Source: Chloroflexota bacterium (GTDB lineage Bacteria > Chloroflexota > Chloroflexia > JAMDCE01). Taken from it: a stretch of 7,181 nucleotides of DNA. Positions 1 to 5,537 of the stretch are shown in pieces. The notes beneath the pieces are model-generated. The model did no database searches. It was not told the origin of the DNA and saw only the letters and a list, made by a program, of their open reading frames with translations. Numbering within the stretch: the first letter of the stretch is position 1; every line of letters starts with the position of its first letter. Made by a program: the position numbers and the translations under genes. The stretch is from NCBI GenBank assembly GCA_023489135.1, contig JAMDCE010000238.1, positions 1 to 7,181 on the forward strand, read 5' to 3'.

Positions 1-953
1 TTGTAGGTGTGCACGTTCCAATAGGCCGTCAGGCCGTCGGCGACCTTCTTGGTCACGGCCGTGGCCGCTAGAGGCAGGTAGGCGCTACTGATGCCCTTGG
101 CCATGGCCATTACGTCGGGCACGACGCCGTAGTGCTCGATGCCAAACCACTTCCCGGTCCGCCCAAAGCCGCACACCACCTCGTCGTCGATCAAGAATAT
201 CCCGTATTTATCGCAGATTTCGCGTACTTTCGGCCAGTACTCGGGGGCCGGTGGGATCATTCCGGCCGCTCCCATCACCACTTCACCTATAACTCCAGCG
301 ACTTGCTCCGGGCTCTCCTGGCGGATAATCGTTTCGATGGACAGGGCGCACTCCAGGTTGCAATTCGGGTACTCCCGGCCGAACTCGCAGCGATAGCAGT
401 AAGGGGCCGCGGCGAAGTAGTATCCTGGTGGTAAGGGCTCGCCCATTTGCCGAAGGGGATAGTACGACCCGGTAGCGGCCAGGGCGCCCAGGGTCACGCC
501 GTGGTAGGCGCCGCGCCGGGTAATGATCTTGTAGCGTCGCTTGTCGGGTCCGTTGAACAGGAAGTACTGCCGCACCGCCTTGAAAGCGGCCTCCACGGCC
601 ATGCAACCGGCGTTGCTCATGAAGCTGTAATTTAGGTCGCCTGGCGTGATCTGGGCTAGCTTTCGGGCAAACTCTACGGCGACGGGCGTGATGGAGGCCC
701 AGGGCATGAAGTAATGGGCCCGGGCCATTTGATCGTAGGCGGCCTTGGCGATTTCCTCCCGGCCGTGTCCCACGTTCACCGCGTAGGGACCGCCGGATCC
801 ACCATCCAGATAACGGTTGCCGTCAGTATCCCAGACGTAGAGCCCTTCGGCCCGGTCCACCACGAGGATTCCTGCCAGTTCCTCTCTGGTCAGTTGGGGA
901 AAGAGCATGTATTCCGCCGCCTCTTGGCGGAGTCTGTCAGCCTCAGTCGACAT
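1..953 (-). CDS. Class III PLP-dependent aminotransferase (C-terminus cut by window edge)
   Basis: A soluble fold-type I aminotransferase of the omega-amino-acid class. It would move an amino group from an amine or omega-amino acid to a keto acid such as pyruvate; the substrate cannot be read from sequence. The first 317 residues are visible, with no in-frame stop. They show the N-terminal substrate strand (LYVWDTDGNRYLDG, about 38-51), YHG at 150-152, LIDDEVVCGFGRTG at 254-267 with Asp257 facing the pyridine nitrogen, and MAKGIS with the Schiff-base Lys286. A cysteine cluster (C186, C189, C198, C202) lies in a PYCYRC...YPNC...CA insert that I recall from part of this family. The phosphate-loop region reads SNAGCMAVEAA instead of the usual SNSGSEAVEAA. 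The ATG at 951-953 follows AAAGGAG by about 8 nt. The gene lies 66 bp after the GyrI-like gene, so co-transcription is likely. The family call is sure; beta-alanine:pyruvate or taurine:pyruvate type remains open. Confidence 0.93.
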   Translation of the reverse strand, partial: MSTEADRLRQEAAEYMLFPQLTREELAGILVVDRAEGLYVWDTDGNRYLDGGSGGPYAVNVGHGREEIAKAAYDQMARAHYFMPWASITPVAVEFARKLAQITPGDLNYSFMSNAGCMAVEAAFKAVRQYFLFNGPDKRRYKIITRRGAYHGVTLGALAATGSYYPLRQMGEPLPPGYYFAAAPYCYRCEFGREYPNCNLECALSIETIIRQESPEQVAGVIGEVVMGAAGMIPPAPEYWPKVREICDKYGIFLIDDEVVCGFGRTGKWFGIEHYGVVPDVMAMAKGISSAYLPLAATAVTKKVADGLTAYWNVHTY

Positions 954-980
954 TTGCTGGACTCCTTTCCCGAGCATGGC

Positions 981-1007
981 GCGGCTGCGTCTAACTTCTT
1001 CAGCCGC
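981..1007 (-). repeat. Intercistronic GC-rich hairpin
   Basis: A perfect 7-bp inverted repeat, GCGGCTG with CAGCCGC, has a 13-nt loop. It lies in the 66-bp gap between the GyrI-like stop codon and the aminotransferase ribosome binding site. No T-run follows on the minus strand, so it does not look like an intrinsic terminator. It may be an mRNA-processing or stability element that sets the relative expression of the two genes; that role is inference. Confidence 0.4.
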
Positions 1008-1019
1008 AAAATGTGATGG

Positions 1020-1667
1020 TCAAGATCTCTTGGGTGAGTCGTCTTTCGCCAGAGGATGCCGCAGGATCGTCTTGAGCCTTTCGGGTTTGGCTCGTCGCGG
1101 ATCTCCCAGGTAGATCTCGTGATGCTTGCCACGAAGTCTGTAGCCATTCTCCTCGGCGAAAGCCCTCATTTTCGCTATAGTTCGGGGTTCTTCAGCATAA
1201 GGGCCGACGTGCGTGATCTGCATACAGAGACCCTCCTGGAACGTCTCAAAACGAAGCCTGGCCAGAGCCGGGTTGTCCCGTTTCTGCCGAAGCTGGCGCA
1301 AGGCCTCCTGGTACATTTCCGAAGCGATATGCTCTGGCTGCATCATCATCAGCGTCCACTCCCATTCCTCCACCCGGTCGAAATCAAACTCGCCCGAATC
1401 GGTCCACCAGAGCCCCTCCAGCGCCATGACGGTGTAGTCAATGGGATTGCTTTTACTACGCTTCGACATGAACTTCAAGGTATAGGAAACGCCGTACAGC
1501 GCGGTCAGGGCGTCATGAAACTCCGGGGACGTCCCGGGGGTTTCGCCTGGTTCGATCCTGCCGTCAAACATGATGAAGCTGAACTGGGGGACGTCCACGA
1601 TCTCCACCCTATTTGTGGAGGGTGCATAAAGATGTCTTAGCTCTTTCTTCAGGTCAATCTTCTCCAT
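1020..1667 (-). CDS. GyrI-like small-molecule-binding domain protein
   Basis: A 215-residue cytosolic protein made almost wholly of a GyrI-like (SOUL/GyrI-superfamily) ligand-binding domain, the stand-alone type without a DNA-binding helix-turn-helix. Supporting features are the N-terminal strand VEIVDVPQFSFIMFDG (21-36), YTVMALEGLWW (78-88), THVGPYAEEP (152-161) and the C-terminal HHEIYLGDPRR (182-192) followed by KPERLKTILRHP. Stand-alone members such as YtkR7 and Lin2189 have been reported to hydrolyse cyclopropane-containing genotoxins; other family members bind drugs as sensors. Here the Glu and Tyr of HEIYL are kept, as expected for a ligand pocket. The ATG at 1665-1667 follows GGAGGAG by about 9 nt. 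Lying 146 bp after a drug exporter gene on the same strand, it most likely serves drug binding, detoxification or sensing. The family call is firm; hydrolase activity is only a suggestion. Confidence 0.85.
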   Translation of the reverse strand: MEKIDLKKELRHLYAPSTNRVEIVDVPQFSFIMFDGRIEPGETPGTSPEFHDALTALYGVSYTLKFMSKRSKSNPIDYTVMALEGLWWTDSGEFDFDRVEEWEWTLMMMQPEHIASEMYQEALRQLRQKRDNPALARLRFETFQEGLCMQITHVGPYAEEPRTIAKMRAFAEENGYRLRGKHHEIYLGDPRRAKPERLKTILRHPLAKDDSPKRS

Positions 1668-1717
1668 GTCCTTGTTCTCCTCCGCTAAAAGGTGGTTGCT
1701 CCCTAATTTTGCAGCAT

Positions 1718-1734
1718 TTGCTACTTGATAGCAA
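1718..1734. repeat. Small palindrome in the exporter/GyrI-like gap
   Basis: A perfect 6-bp inverted repeat, TTGCTA-cttga-TAGCAA, lies in the 146-bp gap (1668-1813) upstream of the GyrI-like gene. A weak promoter-like pair on the minus strand (TTGCTA, 17 nt, CAAAAT; 4 of 6 matches each) overlaps it, so it could be an operator at an internal promoter. Equally, it could be a chance hairpin. The same gap also holds CTCTG-cct-CAGAG (1800-1812) directly after the exporter stop codon. I see nothing else in the gap. Confidence 0.25.
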
Positions 1735-1813
1735 GCGGCGGCCGCTCGGAAACTCAGAGCAAATCAAGCCTCAGTTTCTGAACGAGATTAAGTGGGTTTC
1801 TCTGAGGCAGAGT

Positions 1814-3481
1814 TCAGCCTTCGCTCAAAAGATCTGGCACACGTCCCTCGATCGCTCCATCGACGATTCCCTCCGAGGTATCCCTGTTCAACGCTTGAAC
1901 AGTGGAAACCTTCTTCAGCTTCTCAATGAGGAGGCAAGTGCACGCTCCGACCAATAGCACGGCCACCGGCAGCCACACGGTCGCGTGCAAGGCGTCAACG
2001 TAGGCGTGATTGAAGACCTCCTGGAACAGCCCGATAAGCTGCTCTTTGAACTGCGGCGGGATCGACGCTGGAAGTTGGGTGCCAACGTTTTGAGTCCGCC
2101 CCACCTCGAGCCCATTCTGGGCAACCGTGCTCAAGGCGTCCACGAAACGCTGCCTGAACAGTTCCGGTAGCTGGACGGAGTAGTTGACGGCCTCGGAATG
2201 CAAAGCTGTGGAGAGCTGGTTTGAAAGCAGGGCGCCGATGGCCGCGCTCCCGATGGCCGCACCTACTTGCCTGGTGGTGTTGAAAACGCCAGATGCGGCC
2301 CCGGCCATCGCCGGTTCGACGTTACGCAACGCCACGGTAGCCATTGGCGCGAAAACGCAGCCCTGTCCCACCCCTAGGATGAGGAGTGGGATCAGGAAAG
2401 TTGACCAGGTTGACGAGGTGGTGGCGACCATCGCCGAGAGCCAAATTCCCACTGCAAACAGAACAAAGCCCGCGAGGAGAATGAACTTGCCTCCTATCTT
2501 GTCCGATAGGCGGCCAGACAGCGGGGCCACGAAAAGGGATACAACTGACGATGGCGCCATGGTCAAACCGGCGTTCATCGCGCTCATCCCGAGAACCGAT
2601 TGGAGGTAGATAGTGAATAACAGGACGATGCCAAACATCCCAATAGATATCACCGCTCCCGCCCAGTTCATCAGGGAGAAATTGCGGTCCCGGAATAGTG
2701 AGAGAGGCACCAATGGCTCCCTCTGCGTGAACTCCCAGGCCACAAAGGCGATGATTATCAGGATGCCGCCGACGATCACCTCTGGCACAGTGATTCCAGC
2801 CCCAATAGTGCTCCACTGGTAGCGTTGTCCTTCGATCAAGCCAAAGACGATGCCCAGCAGACCCACGCTCACCAGCAAGATCCCCACGGGATCGAACCCG
2901 TGACGTCGCCCCATCCTCAGATTCGGCACAATTAGGAAGGTGGCGGCCAGCGCCACAACGCCGATGGGTAGGTTTACGTAGAAAACCCACCGCCACGACC
3001 AACTTGTCACGAGCACGCCGCCCAGGGTCGGGCCGGTGATAGCAGCAATACCCGCCACCGCGCCCCATAGGCCAAAAGCGGCACCTCGGCGTTCCGCTGG
3101 AAAGATGGTGGTCAGAATGGCTAGAGTCTGGGGAGTCAGGAGAGCGCCGCCAACCCCCTGGGCCACCCGCGCGGCCACCAACTGGTTGACATCCTGGGCG
3201 AATCCGCAGGTTGCGGAAGCGATCACAAAAAGGGCCATACCGGCCGCAAACAGGTTGCGCTGGCCGTACATGTCGCCCAATCGACCGGCTGGAATGAGAA
3301 GGACCGCGTACACAAGAATGTAGGCGTTCACCACCCAAAGGATGTCGCCCAGCGAGGCCTGGAGGCTATCGCTGATGCTGGGAATGGCAATGTTAACAAT
3401 GGTCGTGTCCAGCAGTATCATAAAGAAACCGCCGCAGAGCACTACCAGGACGGCCCAGGGATTCGACCGCAGTCGATTCAA
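1814..3481 (-). CDS. DHA2 (EmrB/QacA-type) MFS multidrug exporter, 14 TM
   Basis: A 555-residue inner-membrane drug:proton antiporter of the 14-helix DHA2 branch of the major facilitator superfamily. Visible signatures are motif D1 LLDTTIVNIAIPSI (23-36) in helix 1, motif A GRLGDMYGQRN (67-76) between helices 2 and 3, the antiporter motif C GPTLGGVL (150-157) in helix 5 followed by SWRWVFYVNLPIG, and a second motif A-like LSGRLSDKIGGK (321-332). A long polar stretch (about 425-500) precedes the last helix, which is common in this branch, and the C-terminal tail (521-555) is hydrophilic. The start is TTG at 3479-3481: AGAGGAGGT lies 7 nt upstream and MNRLRSNPWAVLVVL leads directly into helix 1. 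It starts 47 bp after the TetR gene, so TetR very probably controls it. Substrates are unknown. No membrane-fusion partner is seen, consistent with a single-membrane pump. Confidence 0.95.
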   Translation of the reverse strand: MNRLRSNPWAVLVVLCGGFFMILLDTTIVNIAIPSISDSLQASLGDILWVVNAYILVYAVLLIPAGRLGDMYGQRNLFAAGMALFVIASATCGFAQDVNQLVAARVAQGVGGALLTPQTLAILTTIFPAERRGAAFGLWGAVAGIAAITGPTLGGVLVTSWSWRWVFYVNLPIGVVALAATFLIVPNLRMGRRHGFDPVGILLVSVGLLGIVFGLIEGQRYQWSTIGAGITVPEVIVGGILIIIAFVAWEFTQREPLVPLSLFRDRNFSLMNWAGAVISIGMFGIVLLFTIYLQSVLGMSAMNAGLTMAPSSVVSLFVAPLSGRLSDKIGGKFILLAGFVLFAVGIWLSAMVATTSSTWSTFLIPLLILGVGQGCVFAPMATVALRNVEPAMAGAASGVFNTTRQVGAAIGSAAIGALLSNQLSTALHSEAVNYSVQLPELFRQRFVDALSTVAQNGLEVGRTQNVGTQLPASIPPQFKEQLIGLFQEVFNHAYVDALHATVWLPVAVLLVGACTCLLIEKLKKVSTVQALNRDTSEGIVDGAIEGRVPDLLSEG

Positions 3482-3488
3482 CTTGCTT

Positions 3489-3497
3489 ACCTCCTCT
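3489..3497 (-). promoter_or_regulatory. Strong RBS that fixes a TTG start
   Basis: On the minus strand this reads AGAGGAGGT, nearly the full anti-16S consensus, 7 nt before TTG. It supports TTG as the exporter's start, because the next in-frame ATG (residue 21) would delete half of the first helix. Confidence 0.75.
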
Positions 3498-3498
3498 G

Positions 3499-3529
3499 GC
3501 GCTACTCGAGAGGGCTCTCGATCCAGCGC
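3499..3529 (-). repeat. Hairpin between tetR and exporter genes, abutting the RBS
   Basis: An imperfect palindrome with an outer stem gcgct/agcgc (3499-3503 with 3525-3529), a small internal loop, and an inner stem TCGAGAG-gg-CTCTCGA (3506-3520 plus base 3521). In the mRNA the inner stem would close with a 4-nt loop. It begins at the TetR stop codon and ends 1 nt before the exporter's Shine-Dalgarno site. It could modulate exporter translation or mRNA processing. It has no T-run, so it is unlikely to be a terminator. Confidence 0.45.
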
Positions 3530-4152
3530 TATGACGTCAGTCCATCCACCAATACGGTGGCCAGCGCCTCAGCTAGCTCCTCTGGCTTCGCCCACGCCGC
3601 CTTGACTACCGGATCACCAAGATTAGTGAGAATCCCGAGACCGATCATCGCGCCGACCAGGATGCGGGTCGCAAGCCGGATATCGACCGACTTCAACTGT
3701 CCCATTTCGATGCGCGTTTGCAGGTGCCCCTCAAGCAAGGAGATGTTGGGGACCACGATTGACTGATAGTAGCGTTCGCGCAGTTCCGGATCGATGAAAA
3801 CCTGCGGCAGGATGGCCAAGATCTTATCCATCTGTGGCTGTAGGCGCTCCGTTCGATCGCGGAAGTGGGCAATGAAGAAATCCCGAGCGGTCTCTTGAAG
3901 ACCAGTCTCCAGGTGCTTGTCTCGCTGTTCCAGCGCAGCTAGGCGATCCAGTATGCCGAACAGCAGATCGGCTTTGCTTTCGAAATAGATGTAGATAGTC
4001 CCCTCGGATAGGTCGGCCGCGTCGGCGATCTCCCTGGTAGTGGTTTCGTGATAACCCTTCTCCGCAAAAACCCGGGCCGCGGCCTCCAGAATCTGGGCTC
4101 TCCGAATCGCCGTCCGGCGCTCGCGACGGGTTGTCAGTTGCCTATTTTCCAT
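3529..4152 (-). CDS. TetR/AcrR-family transcriptional repressor
   Basis: A 207-residue dimeric DNA-binding repressor that would release its operator when its C-terminal domain binds a ligand, probably an exporter substrate. The N-terminal TetR domain is textbook: RRAQILEAAARVFAEKGYHETTTREIADAADLSEGTIYIYF spans roughly residues 17-57 (helix-turn-helix about 36-57), followed by ESKADLLFGILD. The rest is a helical ligand and dimer domain with no closer assignment. The ATG at 4150-4152 was chosen because GGGAGGTGG lies just upstream (4-nt gap from GGAGG). An in-frame GTG at 4177-4179 and ATG at 4162-4164 lie further upstream without a ribosome binding site, and the GTG falls inside an operator palindrome. 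Its own promoter carries two palindromes, so autorepression together with repression of the downstream exporter is the likely circuit. Confidence 0.93.
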   Translation of the reverse strand: MENRQLTTRRERRTAIRRAQILEAAARVFAEKGYHETTTREIADAADLSEGTIYIYFESKADLLFGILDRLAALEQRDKHLETGLQETARDFFIAHFRDRTERLQPQMDKILAILPQVFIDPELRERYYQSIVVPNISLLEGHLQTRIEMGQLKSVDIRLATRILVGAMIGLGILTNLGDPVVKAAWAKPEELAEALATVLVDGLTS

Positions 4153-4167
4153 TCCACCTCCCATTTG

Positions 4168-4183
4168 ATGAGCGTACACTCAT
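4168..4183 (-). promoter_or_regulatory. Putative TetR operator, copy 2 (leader)
   Basis: The minus strand reads ATGAGTGTACGCTCAT: arms ATGAG/CTCAT around a GTAC core, palindromic but for one base pair. It lies between the predicted transcription start and the TetR gene's ribosome binding site, where bound repressor would block elongation. It is nearly identical to the copy centred 19 bp away. Confidence 0.75.
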
Positions 4184-4186
4184 TAA

Positions 4187-4202
4187 GTGAGCGTGCACTC
4201 AT
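4187..4202 (-). promoter_or_regulatory. Putative TetR operator, copy 1 (overlaps -10/start)
   Basis: The minus strand reads ATGAGTGCACGCTCAC, differing from the other copy at two of 16 positions. It overlaps the edge of the -10 hexamer and covers the expected transcription start, the classic position for a TetR-family repressor to exclude RNA polymerase. The 19-bp period puts both sites on nearly the same DNA face, suiting two dimers bound side by side. Confidence 0.78.
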
Positions 4203-4229
4203 CATATGGGACAAATGCGGTGCTGTCAA
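4201..4229 (-). promoter_or_regulatory. Consensus sigma-70 promoter for tetR-exporter operon
   Basis: On the minus strand TTGACA (4229-4224) and TATGAT (4206-4201) are separated by exactly 17 nt: a perfect -35 and a 5-of-6 -10. Transcription would start near 4194, leaving a leader of about 40 nt before the TetR gene's ATG. Such a strong core promoter overlapped by operators fits a tightly repressed, inducible operon. Confidence 0.85.
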
Positions 4230-4254
4230 GGCACCGGGGAGGTTGAGTGGTGCC
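4230..4254. repeat. Inverted repeat beside the -35 box; otherwise featureless gap
   Basis: GGCACC (4230-4235) pairs with GGTGCC (4249-4254) around a 13-nt loop, immediately upstream of the -35 hexamer. In the remaining gap up to the CN-hydrolase stop codon at 4399 I see no T-tailed hairpin, tRNA or credible ORF, only a short imperfect direct repeat (ACAGCCAT twice on the minus strand, near 4330-4350). Read-through from the hydrolase gene into the tetR operon therefore cannot be excluded. Confidence 0.3.
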
Positions 4255-4398
4255 CGTTCCAGGGCGAGGGGAAATCATCGGGTATGAACCTCGCGCGGGG
4301 GTAGTGCCCAAACTCCACAACGGGATATGGCTGTAAGGATGGCTGTTTTCAGGATGGATGTGTCATAGCGGACTAGCCAAAGCCACAGGTGCCTAGCG

Positions 4399-5244
4399 TT
4401 AGAAAAGCAGCTTGGTGAGATCACCATAGGTTTCAGGTCGGCGATCTCGCAGCCAGTAGTTCTGGCGGCGCCGGACATCGCGCACCAGATCGATATCCAC
4501 AGGAACGACAAGCACGTGATCCCCTTTCTCTTCAGAAAGGGCCACGATCTTGCCGGTCGGATCAGCCACGTGGCTCTGGCCGGTGAAGGTCAACCCCCCT
4601 TCCGTGCCGGCCCGGTTGGCCGTAGCGAAGAAGACCTGATTCAGGACAGCGCCGGATTGCGACGCCAGCAGAATTGGGTCCGTCTCACACGACACCGCCG
4701 TGGGCACGACAATCAGTTCGGCCCCGTGGAGGGTGAGCAGCCGGATTTGCTCTGGGAAGAACGCATCCTGGCAGATAGCCACCCCTACTCGAACGTTTCC
4801 TCCCACCAGGAACGAAGGGTACTCACAGGTGTTGCCCGGCTTATAATAGAACTTCTCGTTGTATAGAGGCTCCTCGGCGATGTGCATCATTCTCTGAGTG
4901 CCGAGCAGTTTTCCGTCCCTGTCGATCACTGCAGCGCTGTCGTAATAAACGCCTTCGATGGCGACCTCGTAGATGCTCACCACGACGGCGATGTGATGCT
5001 TCGCGGCGGCCTCCTGCATGGACTCGCAGGTGTCGCCACCAGGAATTGGCTCGGCGTCATCAAACCACCGGTAGTCAGCCCGGAACTGGGGGAAGAATTG
5101 ACACATGCCGATCTCCGGAAAGATAATTAGATCGGCGCCCTGACCGGCCGCCCGACCAACGAAATCTACCGCCTTAGAGATAGAGGCCTTTCTCGTCTCT
5201 TCTGCCACCATTTGACCGAGAGCAATGCTGAAAGGTCGAGCCAT
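4399..5244 (-). CDS. Carbon-nitrogen hydrolase (nitrilase superfamily) with Lys-to-Met change in the catalytic triad
   Basis: A 281-residue cytosolic member of the nitrilase superfamily, closest by eye to N-carbamoylputrescine amidase and beta-ureidopropionase types, which hydrolyse N-carbamoyl amines to amine, CO2 and ammonia. Visible are the first catalytic Glu44 in FPEIGM, the nucleophile Cys158 in VAICQDAFFPE, the auxiliary Glu130 in YNEKFYYKPG, the strand NRAGTEGGLTFTGQSHVADPTGKI (210-233), and the C-terminal NYWLRDRRPETYG. The second triad residue is odd. Family members read RKMHIP; this one reads RMMHIA, so Met119 stands at the catalytic Lys without any gap in alignment. It may be inactive, alter the reaction, or belong to a clade with this change. 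The ATG at 5242-5244 is preceded by AAGGAGAGGAG; a longer reading from 5301 lacks such a site. It probably has its own promoter at 5432-5460. Confidence 0.92.
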   Translation of the reverse strand: MARPFSIALGQMVAEETRKASISKAVDFVGRAAGQGADLIIFPEIGMCQFFPQFRADYRWFDDAEPIPGGDTCESMQEAAAKHHIAVVVSIYEVAIEGVYYDSAAVIDRDGKLLGTQRMMHIAEEPLYNEKFYYKPGNTCEYPSFLVGGNVRVGVAICQDAFFPEQIRLLTLHGAELIVVPTAVSCETDPILLASQSGAVLNQVFFATANRAGTEGGLTFTGQSHVADPTGKIVALSEEKGDHVLVVPVDIDLVRDVRRRQNYWLRDRRPETYGDLTKLLF

Positions 5245-5247
5245 TTT

Positions 5248-5258
5248 CTCCTCTCCTT
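5248..5258 (-). promoter_or_regulatory. Double RBS fixing the CN-hydrolase start
   Basis: The minus strand reads AAGGAGAGGAG, ending 3 nt before ATG. The AAGGAG part lies at the ideal 8-nt distance. This decides for the ATG at 5244 over a longer in-frame reading beginning at 5301. Confidence 0.7.
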
Positions 5259-5431
5259 GTCCGTGAAAACCATTGTCCAGTAGGTGACGGAACCGGGTCA
5301 TCGACGTGCGCTTGAGACTCGTGGAGGTCTACATCGTGAAAGCGCGAAGGCGCGGGGGCTTCTGAGAGATTGTTATGGCGGCACCGGCTTGGTCGGGACG
5401 TTGTCGATCCCAAGTGGGGTGCGCAGTCCGC

Positions 5432-5460
5432 ATTCTAGCACAGCGTTTTTCCGGTGTCCA
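5432..5460 (-). promoter_or_regulatory. Sigma-70-like promoter for the CN-hydrolase gene
   Basis: On the minus strand TGGACA (5460-5455), a 17-nt spacer and TAGAAT (5437-5432) each match 5 of 6 consensus bases. TGC directly before TAGAAT gives an extended -10. The predicted start near 5425 leaves a leader of roughly 180 nt before the hydrolase ATG, unusually long. Within the leader I see a short GCGC-CTTC-GCGC hairpin (about 5341-5353) and two CGTGAAA heptamers, but no riboswitch class I recognise. Confidence 0.6.
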
Positions 5461-5485
5461 CAAGGGACTAGCCCGGCTTCCGCAG

Positions 5486-5521
5486 TTTCACGCTCAGAGG
5501 GTCCCTGAGCTGAGCGTGAAA
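5486..5521. promoter_or_regulatory. Long perfect inverted repeat upstream of the CN-hydrolase promoter
   Basis: TTTCACGCTCA (5486-5496) is matched exactly by TGAGCGTGAAA (5511-5521) around a 14-nt spacer. The spacer itself can pair differently: GCTCAG (5492-5497) with CTGAGC (5505-5510), exclusive of the outer stem's inner part. There is no T-run on either strand. The site lies about 60-95 bp upstream of the predicted transcription start, typical for an activator or upstream operator. The alternative is an RNA structure after the small ORF. Confidence 0.6.
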
Positions 5522-5531
5522 AGGTGAAAAG
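5516..5531. repeat. Tandem 8-bp direct repeat
   Basis: GTGAAAAG occurs twice head to tail (5516-5523 and 5524-5531). The first copy overlaps the right arm of the long inverted repeat, adding a further half-site-like element on that side, 7 bp before the small ORF's stop codon at 5538. Confidence 0.5.
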
Positions 5532-5537
5532 TCTACA

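Noticed and set aside
1056..1640. A 194-codon open frame on the plus strand
   Set aside because: It is antisense to the GyrI-like gene, has no convincing ribosome binding site that I could see and no recognisable domain; a shadow of the real gene's codon use.
1736..1745. GCGGCCGC palindrome in the exporter/GyrI-like gap
   Set aside because: An isolated 8-bp GC palindrome with no second copy or context; likely chance in GC-rich DNA.
2322..3338. A 338-codon open frame on the minus strand in another phase within the exporter gene
   Set aside because: It lies wholly inside the exporter gene, whose product shows full MFS motifs. The translated product is rich in Arg, Gly and Pro with no recognisable domain.
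3532..3539. TGACGTCA palindrome at the end of the TetR gene
   Set aside because: It lies within the last codons of the TetR gene, is a single 8-bp palindrome, and has no partner site; best explained by coding sequence.
4230..4254. GGCACC/GGTGCC stem as a terminator of the CN-hydrolase transcript
   Set aside because: Only 6 bp with a 13-nt loop and no T-run on the minus strand.
5174..5413. A 79-codon minus-strand frame overlapping the CN-hydrolase start
   Set aside because: It runs through the leader and into the hydrolase gene in another phase, is rich in Ser, Arg and Pro, and has no good ribosome binding site at its start.
5486..5521. Reading the long inverted repeat as an intrinsic terminator
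   Set aside because: Neither strand has a T-run after the stem; the arms carry TTT on the 5' side and AAA on the 3' side, the reverse of a typical terminator.
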